Part shown: in pieces, positions 28,310 through 38,269 of the stretch
Numbering within the stretch: position 1 is the stretch's first letter
Layout: each line of letters opens with the position of its first letter
Source: Peptostreptococcus canis
Lineage (GTDB): Bacteria > Bacillota > Clostridia > Peptostreptococcales > Peptostreptococcaceae
Direction of reading: 5' to 3'
DNA: 64,000 nt
Assembly: GCF_014229965.1 (NCBI RefSeq)
Contig: NZ_JABGBW010000001.1
Coordinates: forward strand, 387,769-451,768
Translations under genes and position numbers: made by a program
The notes under the pieces: generated by a model
The model's database searches: none
The model's input: only the letters and a program-made list of their open reading frames with translations
Told to the model about the DNA's origin: nothing

Positions 28310-29698
28310 ATGAAAGAGAAAATTAAATTATTTAAAGTAAAAAAAGAAGATATTTTTATTATTTTGCCATTGATATTTATATTTTCTGCAATATTAGTAT
28401 TAAATTTACATATACCACTGATGGCAGATGATTTTTTAAACAAGATAGATATCAATCATAACAGAATTAATTCTATTTTTCAAGTTATTCAAAATTTAAT
28501 AAGACGATATTATAATGAAAATGGAAGAATTTTTTCTCATGGTATAGGTGGTATTTTACTTATGTTTAATCAAAAGTATATAGCAATATTAAATTCTACT
28601 ATCTTCTGTATTTTTATATACCAAATATATAGATTTATAGACATGGAAAAATATGAGTCTAAAAACTCTAAAGTAATAATTTCCATATTATATATATTGA
28701 TAGTTTTTTTATTAATCTGGAAATTTATACCAGCATTTGGGCAAGTTTTTCTTTGGAGAATAGGAGCTGCAAATTATTTGTGGACAAGTGTATTTATATT
28801 AGCTATGGTTTTATCCATTAAAAAAGTGTATAAAGATAGATGTGTAAGAGAAAATGGAAAAAATAATATAGAAATAAAAAAAATTATTCTATATATAATA
28901 TTATCATTTATAACGGGTTCAACAAATGAAAATCCAGTAGTTGGAGTAATAGTCATATTATTCGCTTATATGTATTTGGTTAAATTTAGACATAAAGAAA
29001 GCATAAAAATTTATATTGCAATGTTAATAAGCATGTTAACTGGATATATTTTAATGCTCACAGCTCCAGGGAATTTTAAAAGAATCAATTACTTTAAAGA
29101 ATCTCCTTATTTAATAGAGAGATATTTGAATAGATTAGATAATATGTTTCATAAATTTTATATGTATATATTAATACTTTTTTTACTTGCTATTACGATA
29201 CATATATTATCAAGTATTGTTAAATCCAATGAATCTGAAAGTGAGTCGGAGATATATATTTTAGCAGCTTTGGCAACCTTTTTCTCTATGATTATGTCAC
29301 CTACATTTCCTGCGAGAGCAATGATAATGACAGTGGTTTTTTTAATTATAGCAATAATGATATCTATAAACAATATATTTTTATATACAAAAATATGTGG
29401 ATATTTGTTAATTTTATTTGCTTTATGCCTTGGTTCATTTTTCTTTATTAAGAATTATCCTCAAGCTTTATCAAAAAATATAGAATATGAAAAAAAATAT
29501 GAAAAAAGAGAAAGAATTATTTATGAAAGTAAGAAAAAAGGAGTTTTAGATAATATAGTCGTGCCAGAGGTAAAAGCAGGAGGAGATAAATATGAAGCGG
29601 CTTTTGAGTTGGATGATATAGAAAAAGATAATCCTAAAAATTGGATGAATAAAAGTATAAGTTGGTATTATGGCGTAAATTCAGTGACTTTAAAATAA
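28310..29698 (+). CDS. DUF6056-like polytopic membrane protein
   Basis: A 462-residue membrane protein with about ten hydrophobic segments. An early LMADDFLNK and a following SHGIGGILLMFNQK resemble the DUF6056 / glucosyltransferase-like GT-C family, whose conserved acidic motif sits in the first extracellular loop. STNENPVVGVIVI is another family-like segment. The C-terminal 80 residues are soluble and charged. The activity is unknown; transfer of a lipid-linked sugar is possible. RBS AAAGGAAG precedes the ATG, and a long hairpin lies just upstream. Confidence 0.6.
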   Translation: MKEKIKLFKVKKEDIFIILPLIFIFSAILVLNLHIPLMADDFLNKIDINHNRINSIFQVIQNLIRRYYNENGRIFSHGIGGILLMFNQKYIAILNSTIFCIFIYQIYRFIDMEKYESKNSKVIISILYILIVFLLIWKFIPAFGQVFLWRIGAANYLWTSVFILAMVLSIKKVYKDRCVRENGKNNIEIKKIILYIILSFITGSTNENPVVGVIVILFAYMYLVKFRHKESIKIYIAMLISMLTGYILMLTAPGNFKRINYFKESPYLIERYLNRLDNMFHKFYMYILILFLLAITIHILSSIVKSNESESESEIYILAALATFFSMIMSPTFPARAMIMTVVFLIIAIMISINNIFLYTKICGYLLILFALCLGSFFFIKNYPQALSKNIEYEKKYEKRERIIYESKKKGVLDNIVVPEVKAGGDKYEAAFELDDIEKDNPKNWMNKSISWYYGVNSVTLK

Positions 29699-29865
29699 AG
29701 GATAAAGTTTTAATAATTATTAAAAAACATAAATTATAGATATAATAAATACAACTAAAACAATTTTAGCTTTAATAGTTAAATTGAATTGTAGCAGATT
29801 ACTCTCGAAGTATAATATATATGCTGATAATTAAGAAATTTACCGTAATATTATATTGCCAAATC

Positions 29866-29894
29866 TTGTTAAAGTTATCGCTTTATGATATAAT
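29866..29894 (+). promoter_or_regulatory. Promoter of secG
   Basis: TTGTTA (29866-29871), 17-base spacer, TATAAT (29889-29894), with TGA just before the -10. It lies 66 bases before the secG ATG. Confidence 0.75.
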
Positions 29895-29959
29895 AGGTTT
29901 TGGATTTTAAATAACTAATAAAAATTATTGCAAAGAGATAGATTAAGGGAGGATATAAT

Positions 29960-30187
29960 ATGGGAAATATATTGATGGGTATACAGTTACTTCTTAGTAT
30001 ACTATTAATTATAGTTGTTTTACCTCAAGAAAGTAAACAGACTCAGACACAGGTATTTATAGAAGATACTGATTCACAAGCATATTTTAAACCAAAGGGA
30101 AAAGAAGCATTTTTAAACAAAATGACTAAAATATTATCGATTTTATTCTTTATAAATGCTATTGCACTTTTAACTGTAATAAAATAA
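29960..30187 (+). CDS. secG: Protein translocase subunit SecG
   Basis: The small subunit of the SecYEG channel, 75 residues with two membrane helices (about 2-22 and 54-74). The linker contains QESKQTQTQVFIEDTDSQAY. Classical SecG has a GLG-rich loop; this one is more polar, but length, topology and the position just before rnr match the Firmicute secG-rnr-smpB order. RBS GGGAGGA precedes the ATG. Confidence 0.85.
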   Translation: MGNILMGIQLLLSILLIIVVLPQESKQTQTQVFIEDTDSQAYFKPKGKEAFLNKMTKILSILFFINAIALLTVIK

Positions 30188-30198
30188 TTGTAATCTAG

Positions 30199-30232
30199 GC
30201 ACCTTGCAATTCATTGTAAAGGTGTTTTTTTT
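30199..30232 (+). terminator. Terminator of secG
   Basis: CACCTTGCAA pairs with TTGTAAAGGTG with minor mismatches and is followed by eight T. Confidence 0.75.
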
Positions 30233-30264
30233 CAATTAAATATTAATGAAAGGTAGGGCTGGGA

Positions 30265-32385
30265 ATGTTACCGATAGATATAAAAGAAAGAATTTTGGGA
30301 TTTATAAATCATATTGACTATAAAATAATCAAAAGAAATGAGTTGGCAGATATTTTTCTTGAAAATAAATCTGATATAGAAGAATTTAATTCCATATTAG
30401 ATGAGTTGGCTGCAAATGGAGAATTATTTATCAATAAAAAAGGAAAAGTAGGTACATTGGATTTATTTTCTATGAAAAAAGGGAAATACTCTTCTACAAA
30501 GAATGGATATGGATTTGTGGATGTAGATGGAGAAGATGAAGGGATTTTTATTAACGAAGAAGATAGAAATGGAGCTTTTGATGGTGACGAAATTATTGTC
30601 AAAGTAATAAAAAATTCAACACCTGAAAAAAAAGCCGAAGCCGTAATTGTAAAAATAATAAAAAGAGCAAATCACGATGTGGTTGGAGTTTTCCATCAAA
30701 ATACAAGTTTCGGTTTTGTAATTGTGGATAATAAAAAATTTGATATGGATATATTTATTCCAAAAAAATATTTTAGTGGTGCAAAAAATAATGATAAAGT
30801 CGTGTGCAGGATAGATATATGGCCGGAAAATGGTAAAAAACCTGAAGGCAGGATTATAGAAGTGATTGGTAAAAAAGGCGATCGCTATGTTGAAATTGAT
30901 TCTATTATAAAACATCACAGTCTACTGGAAGAATTTCCTAAAAAAGTTATCGACCAATTAGAAGATATTCCTGATTACATAGGTGAAGAAGAAATAAACG
31001 GTAGATTAGATTTAAGAAATGAAATAATATATACTATTGATGGAGCTGATTCTAAGGATTTTGATGATGCAGTTTGCGTTGAAATTATGGAAAATGGTAA
31101 TTTCAAATTGGGTGTACACATTGCCGATGTAACTCATTATGTAACAGAGAATTCTCCGTTGGATAGAGAGGCTTTAAAAAGAGCTACATCTGTTTATCTG
31201 GTTGATAAAGTAATACCTATGTTACCACCTAAATTATCGAATGGAATATGTTCGCTAAATCCAAATGTAGATAGATTAACTCTTTCCTGTATTATGGAAA
31301 TTAATCCACAAAATGGGAAAGTAATTAATTATGATATCGTTGAATCAGTAATAAATTCTAAGGCTAGACTGACGTACACAGAAGTAAGTGATATTTTGGA
31401 AAATGAAAACAAAGAACTTTCAGAAAAATATGAATTTCTACTTGAAAATTTAAAAAATGCGGAAAAATTAGCATTGGTATTAAGAAATAGAAGATTAAAA
31501 CGTGGAGCTATAGATTTTGATTTTCCAGAATCGTATATAATACTGGATGAAGAAGGGATACCAATAGATATTTCTCCATATGAAAGAAGAACATCCAATA
31601 AAATTATAGAAGAATTTATGTTATTGACTAATGAGACTATTTCGGAACATTATCATTGGATGAAGATTCCATTTGTATATAGGGTGCATGAGGAGCCTGA
31701 AGAGGATAAAATCATTGAGTTAAAAGAGTATTTGAATATGTTAGGATATAAGATGATATTTTCAAGAACAGGAGTAAGACCGAAGGATTTACAGAAAGCA
31801 CTTAACTCAATTAAAGATTTAGATACTAAGCAATCTGTAGGAAGAGTGATGTTGAGAACTCTAAGACAAGCAAGATATTCACCGGAAAGTTTGGGACATT
31901 TTGGACTCGCAGCCAAATATTATAGCCATTTTACATCTCCAATAAGAAGATACCCTGACTTACAGATACATAGAATTATCAAAGAAATAATAAATAAAAA
32001 GTATAACAAAAAAAGATTTAAACATTATGAACATCTATTAGCAGAAGTATGTAATCAATCATCAATTCAGGAAAGAAAAGCAGAGTTAGCCGAAAGAGAT
32101 GTAGATGATTATTATAAAGCAGTTTATATGGAAAATAAAATTGGTGAAAAATATTTAGGACATATATCAAGCGTAACTTCATTTGGAATATTTGTAGAAT
32201 TACCAAATGGAGTAGAAGGATTAATTCGTCTTCAAAACATACCGGAATACTTTGAATATGTTGAAAAATCAAAAACTCTCGTAGGTAAACAGAGTGGAAA
32301 AATATATAGATTAGGTCAAAAATTGCAGGTAAAAGTAGAAAATGTAAATGTTGATTTAAGAGAGATAGATTTTTCTCTGGTGTAA
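30265..32385 (+). CDS. rnr: Ribonuclease R
   Basis: A 706-residue processive 3'-5' exoribonuclease that degrades structured RNA and takes part in trans-translation quality control. Order: winged-helix start, cold-shock domains (YGFVDVDGEDEGIFI), RNB catalytic domain with TIDGADSKDFDDAVCVE carrying the metal aspartates, HYSHFTSPIRRYPDL, and an S1 domain (GHISSVTSFGIFVEL). It lacks a long basic C-terminal tail. It lies near smpB, with which it cooperates. RBS GGTAGGGCTGGG is unusual in spacing but purine-rich. Confidence 0.96.
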   Translation: MLPIDIKERILGFINHIDYKIIKRNELADIFLENKSDIEEFNSILDELAANGELFINKKGKVGTLDLFSMKKGKYSSTKNGYGFVDVDGEDEGIFINEEDRNGAFDGDEIIVKVIKNSTPEKKAEAVIVKIIKRANHDVVGVFHQNTSFGFVIVDNKKFDMDIFIPKKYFSGAKNNDKVVCRIDIWPENGKKPEGRIIEVIGKKGDRYVEIDSIIKHHSLLEEFPKKVIDQLEDIPDYIGEEEINGRLDLRNEIIYTIDGADSKDFDDAVCVEIMENGNFKLGVHIADVTHYVTENSPLDREALKRATSVYLVDKVIPMLPPKLSNGICSLNPNVDRLTLSCIMEINPQNGKVINYDIVESVINSKARLTYTEVSDILENENKELSEKYEFLLENLKNAEKLALVLRNRRLKRGAIDFDFPESYIILDEEGIPIDISPYERRTSNKIIEEFMLLTNETISEHYHWMKIPFVYRVHEEPEEDKIIELKEYLNMLGYKMIFSRTGVRPKDLQKALNSIKDLDTKQSVGRVMLRTLRQARYSPESLGHFGLAAKYYSHFTSPIRRYPDLQIHRIIKEIINKKYNKKRFKHYEHLLAEVCNQSSIQERKAELAERDVDDYYKAVYMENKIGEKYLGHISSVTSFGIFVELPNGVEGLIRLQNIPEYFEYVEKSKTLVGKQSGKIYRLGQKLQVKVENVNVDLREIDFSLV

Positions 32386-32473
32386 TAAAAAGTTAAGTTT
32401 TTTATATTATAATAATATATAATCTAAATGAAACTATTATTTTGTTAAATATAAAATGAATTTTGGAGGTTAT

Positions 32474-35176
32474 ATGCATAAAAAATTAAGAATTAATAAC
32501 ATTTTTTTACTCTATACAATTGCTTTTTTATTGTTATCATCAGTAATATTATTGGTTGCCAATTTTAAAGAAGTAAGTTTAGTATATGATGCAGATGCAT
32601 TGGTTCAGCATTTTCCTGCTCAGTTTTTTATGAATGATTATATTTATGATGCAATAAGAAGTTTTGGAAAAAATGCTGCAAGTTTTAATTTTAATTTGGG
32701 ACTTGGACAAGATATATTGACAACATATCATTATTATGGATTAACGGATCCACTGAATTTAATAATGGTTTTTTCAAAAAATATAGAACCTCAAATTTTA
32801 TATACCATAAGAATATTTTTAAGAATATACTTATCGGGAATTGCGTTTATTATTATGTGTATACATTTTAAGAAAAATAAAGAGATTATAGTTGCCGGAG
32901 CACTGATTTACACTTTTTCAAACTATACATTGACTCCCGGGGTTATGCATTTGTATTTTACCAATTCCATGATTATACTGCCAATATTAATATTGAGTGT
33001 AGATAGATTGATAAGAAAGAACAAACCATTTTTATTTATATTTACAATGGTTATTGCGGTATTTATGAATATTTATTTTGCTTATATGCTATCCTTGACT
33101 GCATTTGTATATGCAATTGTGAGCATATTATTATTGTCGAGAGAAAACGGTTTTAGAAAATCGGTAAAAATATTTGTGAGTGGTATTAGTTCATATTTAT
33201 TATCTATACTAATTGCAGGTGTTGTATTTGTTCCAGTCATCTACAGCTTATTTACCAATAGTATTAGAACAATAGGGAAAATTGAACCGTCCTATCTAAT
33301 GAGTAAAACTGAGATCATAAACTATTTCTATAATATGTTTGTCTTACCAAATATGACTAATTTTGCAGTGGTTGGTATATCTATGGTTACAATGTTTAGT
33401 ATTGTTGATTTATGGATAAATAGAGGAAATTACAAGTTAAAAATATTAATGATTCTTTCTATTTTACTTATATTGTCTCCCAAAATACATAAAGTCATGG
33501 GTGCATTTTCATATGACAATTTTAGATGGTATTTTATTATAATTCTTTTGTTATCATATATATTTGTAGACAGATATGATAGTTTAAAAAATTTAGAGAA
33601 AAATAAAAAAGTATTAATGATAATAATAACTTTTATTTTGCTTGGAGGATATACTTTAAAAACTTATAATATAATATCAAATCAAATTCAAGGTGGAAAC
33701 ATATACAAATCATATATATTAGGCATTTCGATTCCTATATTTGTGGGAATTATATATATGATTATATTGCTTGCTGGAAGCAAAAAAAGGTTAATATATA
33801 TGTTGTTGATAGCTTCTTTATTAATGAGTAACTTCGTATATATATGGAGTGGTATAAATAATGGTGCTTTAGTCGATAAAAAAGAGCTAGAAAAAATGTA
33901 TAAGATCAAATATGAAAGTGTAGAAAAAAATAAGAATGATGGATTTTCTAGATTTGATAATCAAATGAATGGAGGATATAATTTATCTGATATCTATAAT
34001 TATAAATCCGGATCTGTGTATTACAGTATTGAAAATAAAAATTTATCGGAGTTTAATCTTGAATACATGAATTCTGCAGCCGCACCAGTAACAAAATTAC
34101 ATAGTTTTGATTCAAGAGCAAGATTAAACAGTATTTTATCCACAAAGTACTATTATGGTGATAAAGTACCTTTTGGATATGAAAAAAAAGGCAAAATATA
34201 TGAAGATAGCAATTATATACCATTTGGATTTACTTATGATAAATATATAGAAGAAGAATATTTGAAATATATGAATCCTTTGGATAAGGAAGACATATTA
34301 ATGAATGCGTGTATAATAAATTCATATACACCTGATAAAATAGGATTTCTTAGTAAAAACAGAAAAGAAAAATACGATTTGTCAAATATTGAAAAATTAG
34401 ACAATAGTTATTTTAAAAAGAATTATTTAAAAAAATCAGACGTACATTTTAAGCCGGGTTTTATAAAAGATGGAAATAAAGTAGATTTAAGTGATTCATA
34501 TATCAATAATCATCAAGGATATAATTTGGTATTGGATTTCAATACAAGATTTGATGGGGAATTGTATATGAGATTGAAATCTCAAGACACATTTATAAAC
34601 AATGATGTAATATATGTTGATAATGGAAAAAATAAATCTACCATAAAATTTACAAAAGAATCTTCCAACTGGTATTCAGGCGAAAAAGAAAAACTATGTA
34701 ATCTTGGTTATATAAAAAAAGGAAAACATACCGTTATTATAAATATTCCTCAAAAAGGAAGCTTTAGTATAAATGATATAAAGTTAGAGTGTATAGACTT
34801 AGATAATTTAGAAAATAATAAAGAAAAATTATCCAAAAATCATTTAAAAGAAGTAAATATTGGAAAAGATAAATTTAATGGTAAAATAGACTTAGATAAA
34901 GATAAAATACTATTTATATCTATACCATATAGTAAAGGATGGATTGCCAAAGACAATGGAAAAGAAACAGAGATAATAAGGGCAAATACCGGTTTTATGG
35001 CAATTAAATTAAAAGCAGGAAAGCATAATGTTGATTTTGAATATAAAAGACCATGGCAAAATTATGGGAATTATGCGAGTATTGCAGGTATAATTATTTT
35101 ATTAGTATATTTCATATTAAGAAAGGGATTTGAAAGGGAAAATTATGGCTGGAATAAAAATACTAGCAAAAAATAA
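32474..35176 (+). CDS. YfhO-family multi-span membrane protein
   Basis: About 900 residues with roughly 13 hydrophobic segments in the first 460, a long extracellular domain, and one last helix near residue 885. The early [14 protein letters not shown] and [11 protein letters not shown] are typical of the YfhO/GT-C family, in which the first-loop acidic residues are catalytic. YfhO of Bacillus participates in glycosylating lipoteichoic acid. The ATG at 32474 is chosen because GGAGG lies just before it. It lies between rnr and smpB and overlaps the start of smpB, so these are translationally close. Confidence 0.78.
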   Translation: MHKKLRINNIFLLYTIAFLLLSSVILLVANFKEVSLVYDADALVQHFPAQFFMNDYIYDAIRSFGKNAASFNFNLGLGQDILTTYHYYGLTDPLNLIMVFSKNIEPQILYTIRIFLRIYLSGIAFIIMCIHFKKNKEIIVAGALIYTFSNYTLTPGVMHLYFTNSMIILPILILSVDRLIRKNKPFLFIFTMVIAVFMNIYFAYMLSLTAFVYAIVSILLLSRENGFRKSVKIFVSGISSYLLSILIAGVVFVPVIYSLFTNSIRTIGKIEPSYLMSKTEIINYFYNMFVLPNMTNFAVVGISMVTMFSIVDLWINRGNYKLKILMILSILLILSPKIHKVMGAFSYDNFRWYFIIILLLSYIFVDRYDSLKNLEKNKKVLMIIITFILLGGYTLKTYNIISNQIQGGNIYKSYILGISIPIFVGIIYMIILLAGSKKRLIYMLLIASLLMSNFVYIWSGINNGALVDKKELEKMYKIKYESVEKNKNDGFSRFDNQMNGGYNLSDIYNYKSGSVYYSIENKNLSEFNLEYMNSAAAPVTKLHSFDSRARLNSILSTKYYYGDKVPFGYEKKGKIYEDSNYIPFGFTYDKYIEEEYLKYMNPLDKEDILMNACIINSYTPDKIGFLSKNRKEKYDLSNIEKLDNSYFKKNYLKKSDVHFKPGFIKDGNKVDLSDSYINNHQGYNLVLDFNTRFDGELYMRLKSQDTFINNDVIYVDNGKNKSTIKFTKESSNWYSGEKEKLCNLGYIKKGKHTVIINIPQKGSFSINDIKLECIDLDNLENNKEKLSKNHLKEVNIGKDKFNGKIDLDKDKILFISIPYSKGWIAKDNGKETEIIRANTGFMAIKLKAGKHNVDFEYKRPWQNYGNYASIAGIIILLVYFILRKGFERENYGWNKNTSKK

Positions 35177-35600
35177 GGTTGTAAGACATAATTACTTCAT
35201 TGAAGATGTGTACGAATGTGGAATAGAACTTAAAGGAACGGAAGTTAAATCTATAAGACAGGGAAAAATAAATTTGAAAGAAGGATATGCAACTGTTGAT
35301 AATAGTGAGGTTTTTTTAAGACAAGTTCATATTAGTCCTTATGAGCAGGGAAATAGATTCAATGTGGATCCACTTAGAGTAAGAAAACTTCTTTTGCATA
35401 AATATCAAATTAGAAAACTTATTGGAGCGACGACTATAAAGGGATATTCTCTAATTCCCTTGAGTATGTATCTAAAAAATGGAAAAGTTAAAGTTGAATT
35501 AGGATTGGCAAAAGGTAAAAAACTATATGATAAGCGTCAAGATATGGCTAAAAAAGATGCTGAAAGAAGGATTCAAAGAGAAATGAGTGATAAATATTAG
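35145..35600 (+). CDS. smpB: SsrA-binding protein SmpB
   Basis: Binds tmRNA and brings it to stalled ribosomes. The 151-residue protein has the expected N-terminal core ([25 protein letters not shown], broken here only for reading, with [10 protein letters not shown] following) and the basic C-terminal tail ([19 protein letters not shown]). The ATG at 35145 lies 32 bases inside the end of the YfhO-like gene. Its partner ssrA is 3.3 kb downstream on the opposite strand, with accessory genes in between. Confidence 0.96.
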   Translation: MAGIKILAKNKVVRHNYFIEDVYECGIELKGTEVKSIRQGKINLKEGYATVDNSEVFLRQVHISPYEQGNRFNVDPLRVRKLLLHKYQIRKLIGATTIKGYSLIPLSMYLKNGKVKVELGLAKGKKLYDKRQDMAKKDAERRIQREMSDKY

Positions 35601-35625
35601 GGGAGATTAAGGTCTCCCTTTTTTA
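35599..35625 (+). terminator. Terminator of smpB
   Basis: GGGAGA pairs with TCTCCC around a 6-base loop and runs into six T. Confidence 0.8.
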
Positions 35626-35704
35626 AAAATTATTTTATTATATCATATTATATTATATAAATGTACTATGCAAATATTTTTATTAGTTACATTATATAAA
35701 AAAA

Positions 35705-35735
35705 TGAAACTGATTATTGTTTCATATGGTATAAT
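35705..35735 (+). promoter_or_regulatory. Promoter and dyad of the DUF3800 gene
   Basis: An extended -10 (TGGTATAAT; TATAAT 35730-35735) lies just after a perfect dyad TGAAAC (35705-35710) / GTTTCA (35719-35724) in the -35 area. The dyad could be an operator. Confidence 0.45.
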
Positions 35736-35757
35736 CAAATAAATAGGTGGTGAAAAG

Positions 35758-36468
35758 ATGGATGCATTGGCAGAAAAAATATATTATTTTGATGAATCAG
35801 GGACAATAACTACATATAATAATGGGAATCATAGATTTTTGATTATAGCTGGATTGAAAACTAATAATGTTGAACATACCAAAAGAATTTTCAGAAAAGC
35901 AAAAGTGAAGTATTTAAGTAAAAATCCGGAGTTAGAGTTAGATGTCAGATATGAAATAAAAGGATCTCAGATGAATCTGGATTTTAAAAGGTTTATACTG
36001 GAAGAGTTGATAAGAAAAACCGATATTAAATTTAGTTTTATAGTTTTCGATAATTACCATTCACCTTATAAAATGAGGACAAAACCGGCAATAACGTTTA
36101 ATTATTTAATGTATTTATTGATGAAACATTTAATTTATGACTGTGATACATTGCATATTAATCTGGACAATAGAAATGTTGCTATAGAAAACTTGAAATC
36201 TTTGCAAGACTACATGACGACAAAGTTTTGTGTTGAGGAAGATCTTTTATATGAAGTAAGAGTTAGTTATTTAGATTCAAAAGAAAATACAATGATTCAG
36301 ATAGCAGATGTATTTGCAAATTTCTTATGGAGGTTACTAAAGGGAAAAAATAACGAAGTAGATCAAAGAAAGGCTATGGATTTATTTAATGAAATAAAAA
36401 TTGGCAACCTTGAAAAATGTGAGTATTTTCCTAAATCAAGTTGTAAGATAAAAGAGTTTTTGGAATAA
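35758..36468 (+). CDS. DUF3800 protein
   Basis: A 236-residue soluble protein. The N-terminal YYFDESGT (Asp-Glu-Ser-Gly) and the late MIQIADVFANFLWR are the two conserved blocks of DUF3800. They suggest an RNase H-like fold with acidic catalytic residues; nuclease activity is inference. DUF3800 genes are scattered in bacterial and phage genomes and are often next to structured RNAs. Here a small RNA gene lies immediately after it on the other strand, tail-to-tail. RBS AGGTGGTG precedes the ATG. The gene has its own extended -10 promoter. Confidence 0.82.
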   Translation: MDALAEKIYYFDESGTITTYNNGNHRFLIIAGLKTNNVEHTKRIFRKAKVKYLSKNPELELDVRYEIKGSQMNLDFKRFILEELIRKTDIKFSFIVFDNYHSPYKMRTKPAITFNYLMYLLMKHLIYDCDTLHINLDNRNVAIENLKSLQDYMTTKFCVEEDLLYEVRVSYLDSKENTMIQIADVFANFLWRLLKGKNNEVDQRKAMDLFNEIKIGNLEKCEYFPKSSCKIKEFLE

Positions 36469-36558
36469 AAAAAATGATATCAACTAAAAGGGGGTTACCA
36501 TTACAGGCAACTTACGAATGTATGTACGCCCTTCTTTTAGAATTACTAATATCATCTT
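36465..36558 (-). ncRNA. Candidate free-standing structured small RNA next to DUF3800
   Basis: On the minus strand a promoter (36565-36593) is followed by about 94 nt with nested pairing and ends in eight U. The outer helix is ATGATAT (36474-36480) with ATATCAT (36549-36555). The second helix is CTAAAAG (36484-36490) with CTTTTAG (36534-36540), extended by GGG/CCC (36492-36494 with 36529-36531) across a 2-base bulge. Inside are two small hairpins at about 36495-36511 and 36513-36522, giving a three-way-junction-like shape. No open frame of note is present. It may belong to the DUF3800-associated RNA motifs; that is inference from position and shape. Confidence 0.6.
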
Positions 36559-36564
36559 TACATT

Positions 36565-36593
36565 ATTATAATACATATTTTATCAGAAATCAA
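36565..36593 (-). promoter_or_regulatory. Promoter of the small RNA
   Basis: Read on the minus strand: TTGATT (36593-36588), exactly 17 bases, TATAAT (36570-36565). The predicted start is near 36558, directly before the outer helix. Confidence 0.75.
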
Positions 36594-36687
36594 TGTGATA
36601 AAAACTAATATAGTCCTATGTTAAAAAAATAACATATTTATTTGCGCTATTGTTTTTCATGATGGTTTTTAATCCTTATAGCTTGGG

Positions 36688-37509
36688 TTAGCTTGTTTCT
36701 TTTTCAACGGGAAAGCAAACTTCAGTAAGCCAATTTTCAGAACCAACACAATCGTTTGGCGGTTTATGATATATGTTATACATAGAACCGGCAAAAACAT
36801 AATGATTATCCTTTAACCAGTTTGCTACAGCTAAATTTAGTCCATTCATGAAATCAAAGTCGCCTTGCATAACAACTGAAATTATAGTCTTAGGACTCTC
36901 AGTTTTAAAAGTTATATTATGTAAATTCGAATACTCTCCTATTACACTACATTGTATTTCAATATCAATATTTGCATCCTTAAATTCTTTGTCATGATAA
37001 ATTGATATATTATATGGAGGGTTTTGTAACTTTATATCCTGTTCAGTAATTTCGCGAAGTATAGTTTGAAAAAGTTCTTTTTCCTCTTGATAAGAATTTA
37101 CTTTTTTACGCAAACTTACTACATTTTGTCGAGGAATTTTTTTCAAATTGATTTTAAAACTGTAAATTGAGCTGTTATCTATAGTTTTTAAAACAGAATT
37201 AATATGTGTAATATTATTTTCTATATCCTTTAATTCTTTTTGACGTTTTATCAGTAGATCATTTAGATACGAACTCATATACTTTGAATCATTACATTTG
37301 TCTAACAAAGATTTTATTTCTTTCAAGCTTATACCCAGACTTTTCAGAGTTTGTATTGTATTTGCTATCAGTAATTGTTCTTCATTATAATACCTATAAC
37401 TGTTACTTTTATCTACATAGGCAGGACTCAATAAACCTATTTTATCATAGTGTCTAAGCATGCGTACTCCTATCTGAGACAGAACTGAAAATTCTCTTAT
37501 CTTAAGCAT
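36688..37509 (-). CDS. MerR-family regulator with GyrI-like effector domain
   Basis: About 273 residues. The N-terminal MerR HTH reads IREFSVLSQIGVRMLRHYDKIGL followed by the SYRYYNEEQL wing. A coiled dimerisation helix spans about residues 80-110. The C-terminal 150 residues look like a GyrI/BmrR small-molecule-binding domain (DFMNGLNLAVANWL). ATG 37509 gives the normal MerR N-terminus; an in-frame ATG at 37527 is possible. Between this gene and the divergent gene at 37754 lies a 19-bp-spacer promoter with a dyad, the usual MerR target. The ligand is unknown. Confidence 0.85.
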   Translation of the reverse strand: MLKIREFSVLSQIGVRMLRHYDKIGLLSPAYVDKSNSYRYYNEEQLLIANTIQTLKSLGISLKEIKSLLDKCNDSKYMSSYLNDLLIKRQKELKDIENNITHINSVLKTIDNSSIYSFKINLKKIPRQNVVSLRKKVNSYQEEKELFQTILREITEQDIKLQNPPYNISIYHDKEFKDANIDIEIQCSVIGEYSNLHNITFKTESPKTIISVVMQGDFDFMNGLNLAVANWLKDNHYVFAGSMYNIYHKPPNDCVGSENWLTEVCFPVEKETS

Positions 37510-37537
37510 AACTATTCCTACTTTCATAAATTTACTA

Positions 37538-37568
37538 TTGACCTTGCAACTGTGACAACGTTTATAAT
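37538..37568 (+). promoter_or_regulatory. MerR-type promoter with 19-bp spacer and dyad
   Basis: TTGACC (37538-37543) is 19 bases from TATAAT (37563-37568). The spacer holds the dyad TTGcaACtGTgaCAA, centred between the boxes. Over-long spacers with a central dyad are the classical target of MerR regulators, which twist DNA to activate. It points rightward, away from the regulator gene. Confidence 0.65.
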
Positions 37569-37604
37569 TAATATTATATCAAAAGAAAGAAGCCGACGAA
37601 ATAG

Positions 37605-37694
37605 AATTTAAATATGTATTTTGTAAAACTAATTGCAGTCAAAATACAGATGATACTAAAGGAGTAAATTTGAATACGTACTTTATGAAACTAA
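37605..37694. repeat. Imperfect direct repeat, 28 bp, two copies
   Basis: Copy one is 37605-37632 and copy two 37667-37694. They agree at 23 of 28 positions, and all five differences are transitions (AATTTRAATAYGTAYTTTRT type). They lie in the leader of the Cys-rich gene. Confidence 0.7.
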
Positions 37695-37753
37695 CTATAA
37701 TGGTCTGAATTATTTTAGATAAATTATAATTGAAACAAAAGGAGGGAAAGAAA

Positions 37754-38209
37754 ATGAGTGAATGTAGAGAATGTTATAGCAGTAATAAAAGAATCACACC
37801 AATGATAGAGCCACGCGAATGTTTAGAAAATCATTTGCAATATATTTGCGGAACTTGTGGTAGATGTATTTGTATAAATAAGACTGAAAAAGGCGGTTTG
37901 CAAAGGTGGAATTTTCCTTTCAAAACATTAGAAATAGCGAAGTTATATTTACGAACGGCAGATGTGACAAATAAAACTAATTGTGGTATCTATGAAATAA
38001 AAAGTGCTAAAGGAAGAAAGTTGTATAAGATTTTTCCTAATGAAATAGAGCTACGTAAATACTTGAAAAATAACAAGGGTAAGACATGTGAGACAATGAC
38101 TCCTGCCTATCAGCATTCAGAATATATGGAGTTTCCCAATTCGGAAATCAGAAGACTGAATGCTGAAGAAGTAGAAAAATATTTAAAAGAACAAAAAGAT
38201 GCTGATTAA
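37754..38209 (+). CDS. Conserved Cys-rich protein of unknown function
   Basis: About 151 residues. The first 45 contain six cysteines (CRECYSS, then a CGTCGRCIC knuckle), a likely zinc ribbon or rubredoxin-like knuckle. The middle (RWNFPFKTLEIAKLYLRTA) and the end (RRLNAEEVEKYLKEQ) are helical. I recall similar uncharacterised proteins in other Clostridia but know no function. The ATG at 37754 follows GGAGGG. It is preceded by the MerR-type promoter, so it is probably part of that regulator's target unit with the TfoX-like gene. Confidence 0.7.
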   Translation: MSECRECYSSNKRITPMIEPRECLENHLQYICGTCGRCICINKTEKGGLQRWNFPFKTLEIAKLYLRTADVTNKTNCGIYEIKSAKGRKLYKIFPNEIELRKYLKNNKGKTCETMTPAYQHSEYMEFPNSEIRRLNAEEVEKYLKEQKDAD

Positions 38210-38269
38210 TCAGAAAAAATGTTATAATAAATTAAAATTTCAACTGGAGATTTGAATTGAGGTGATATT

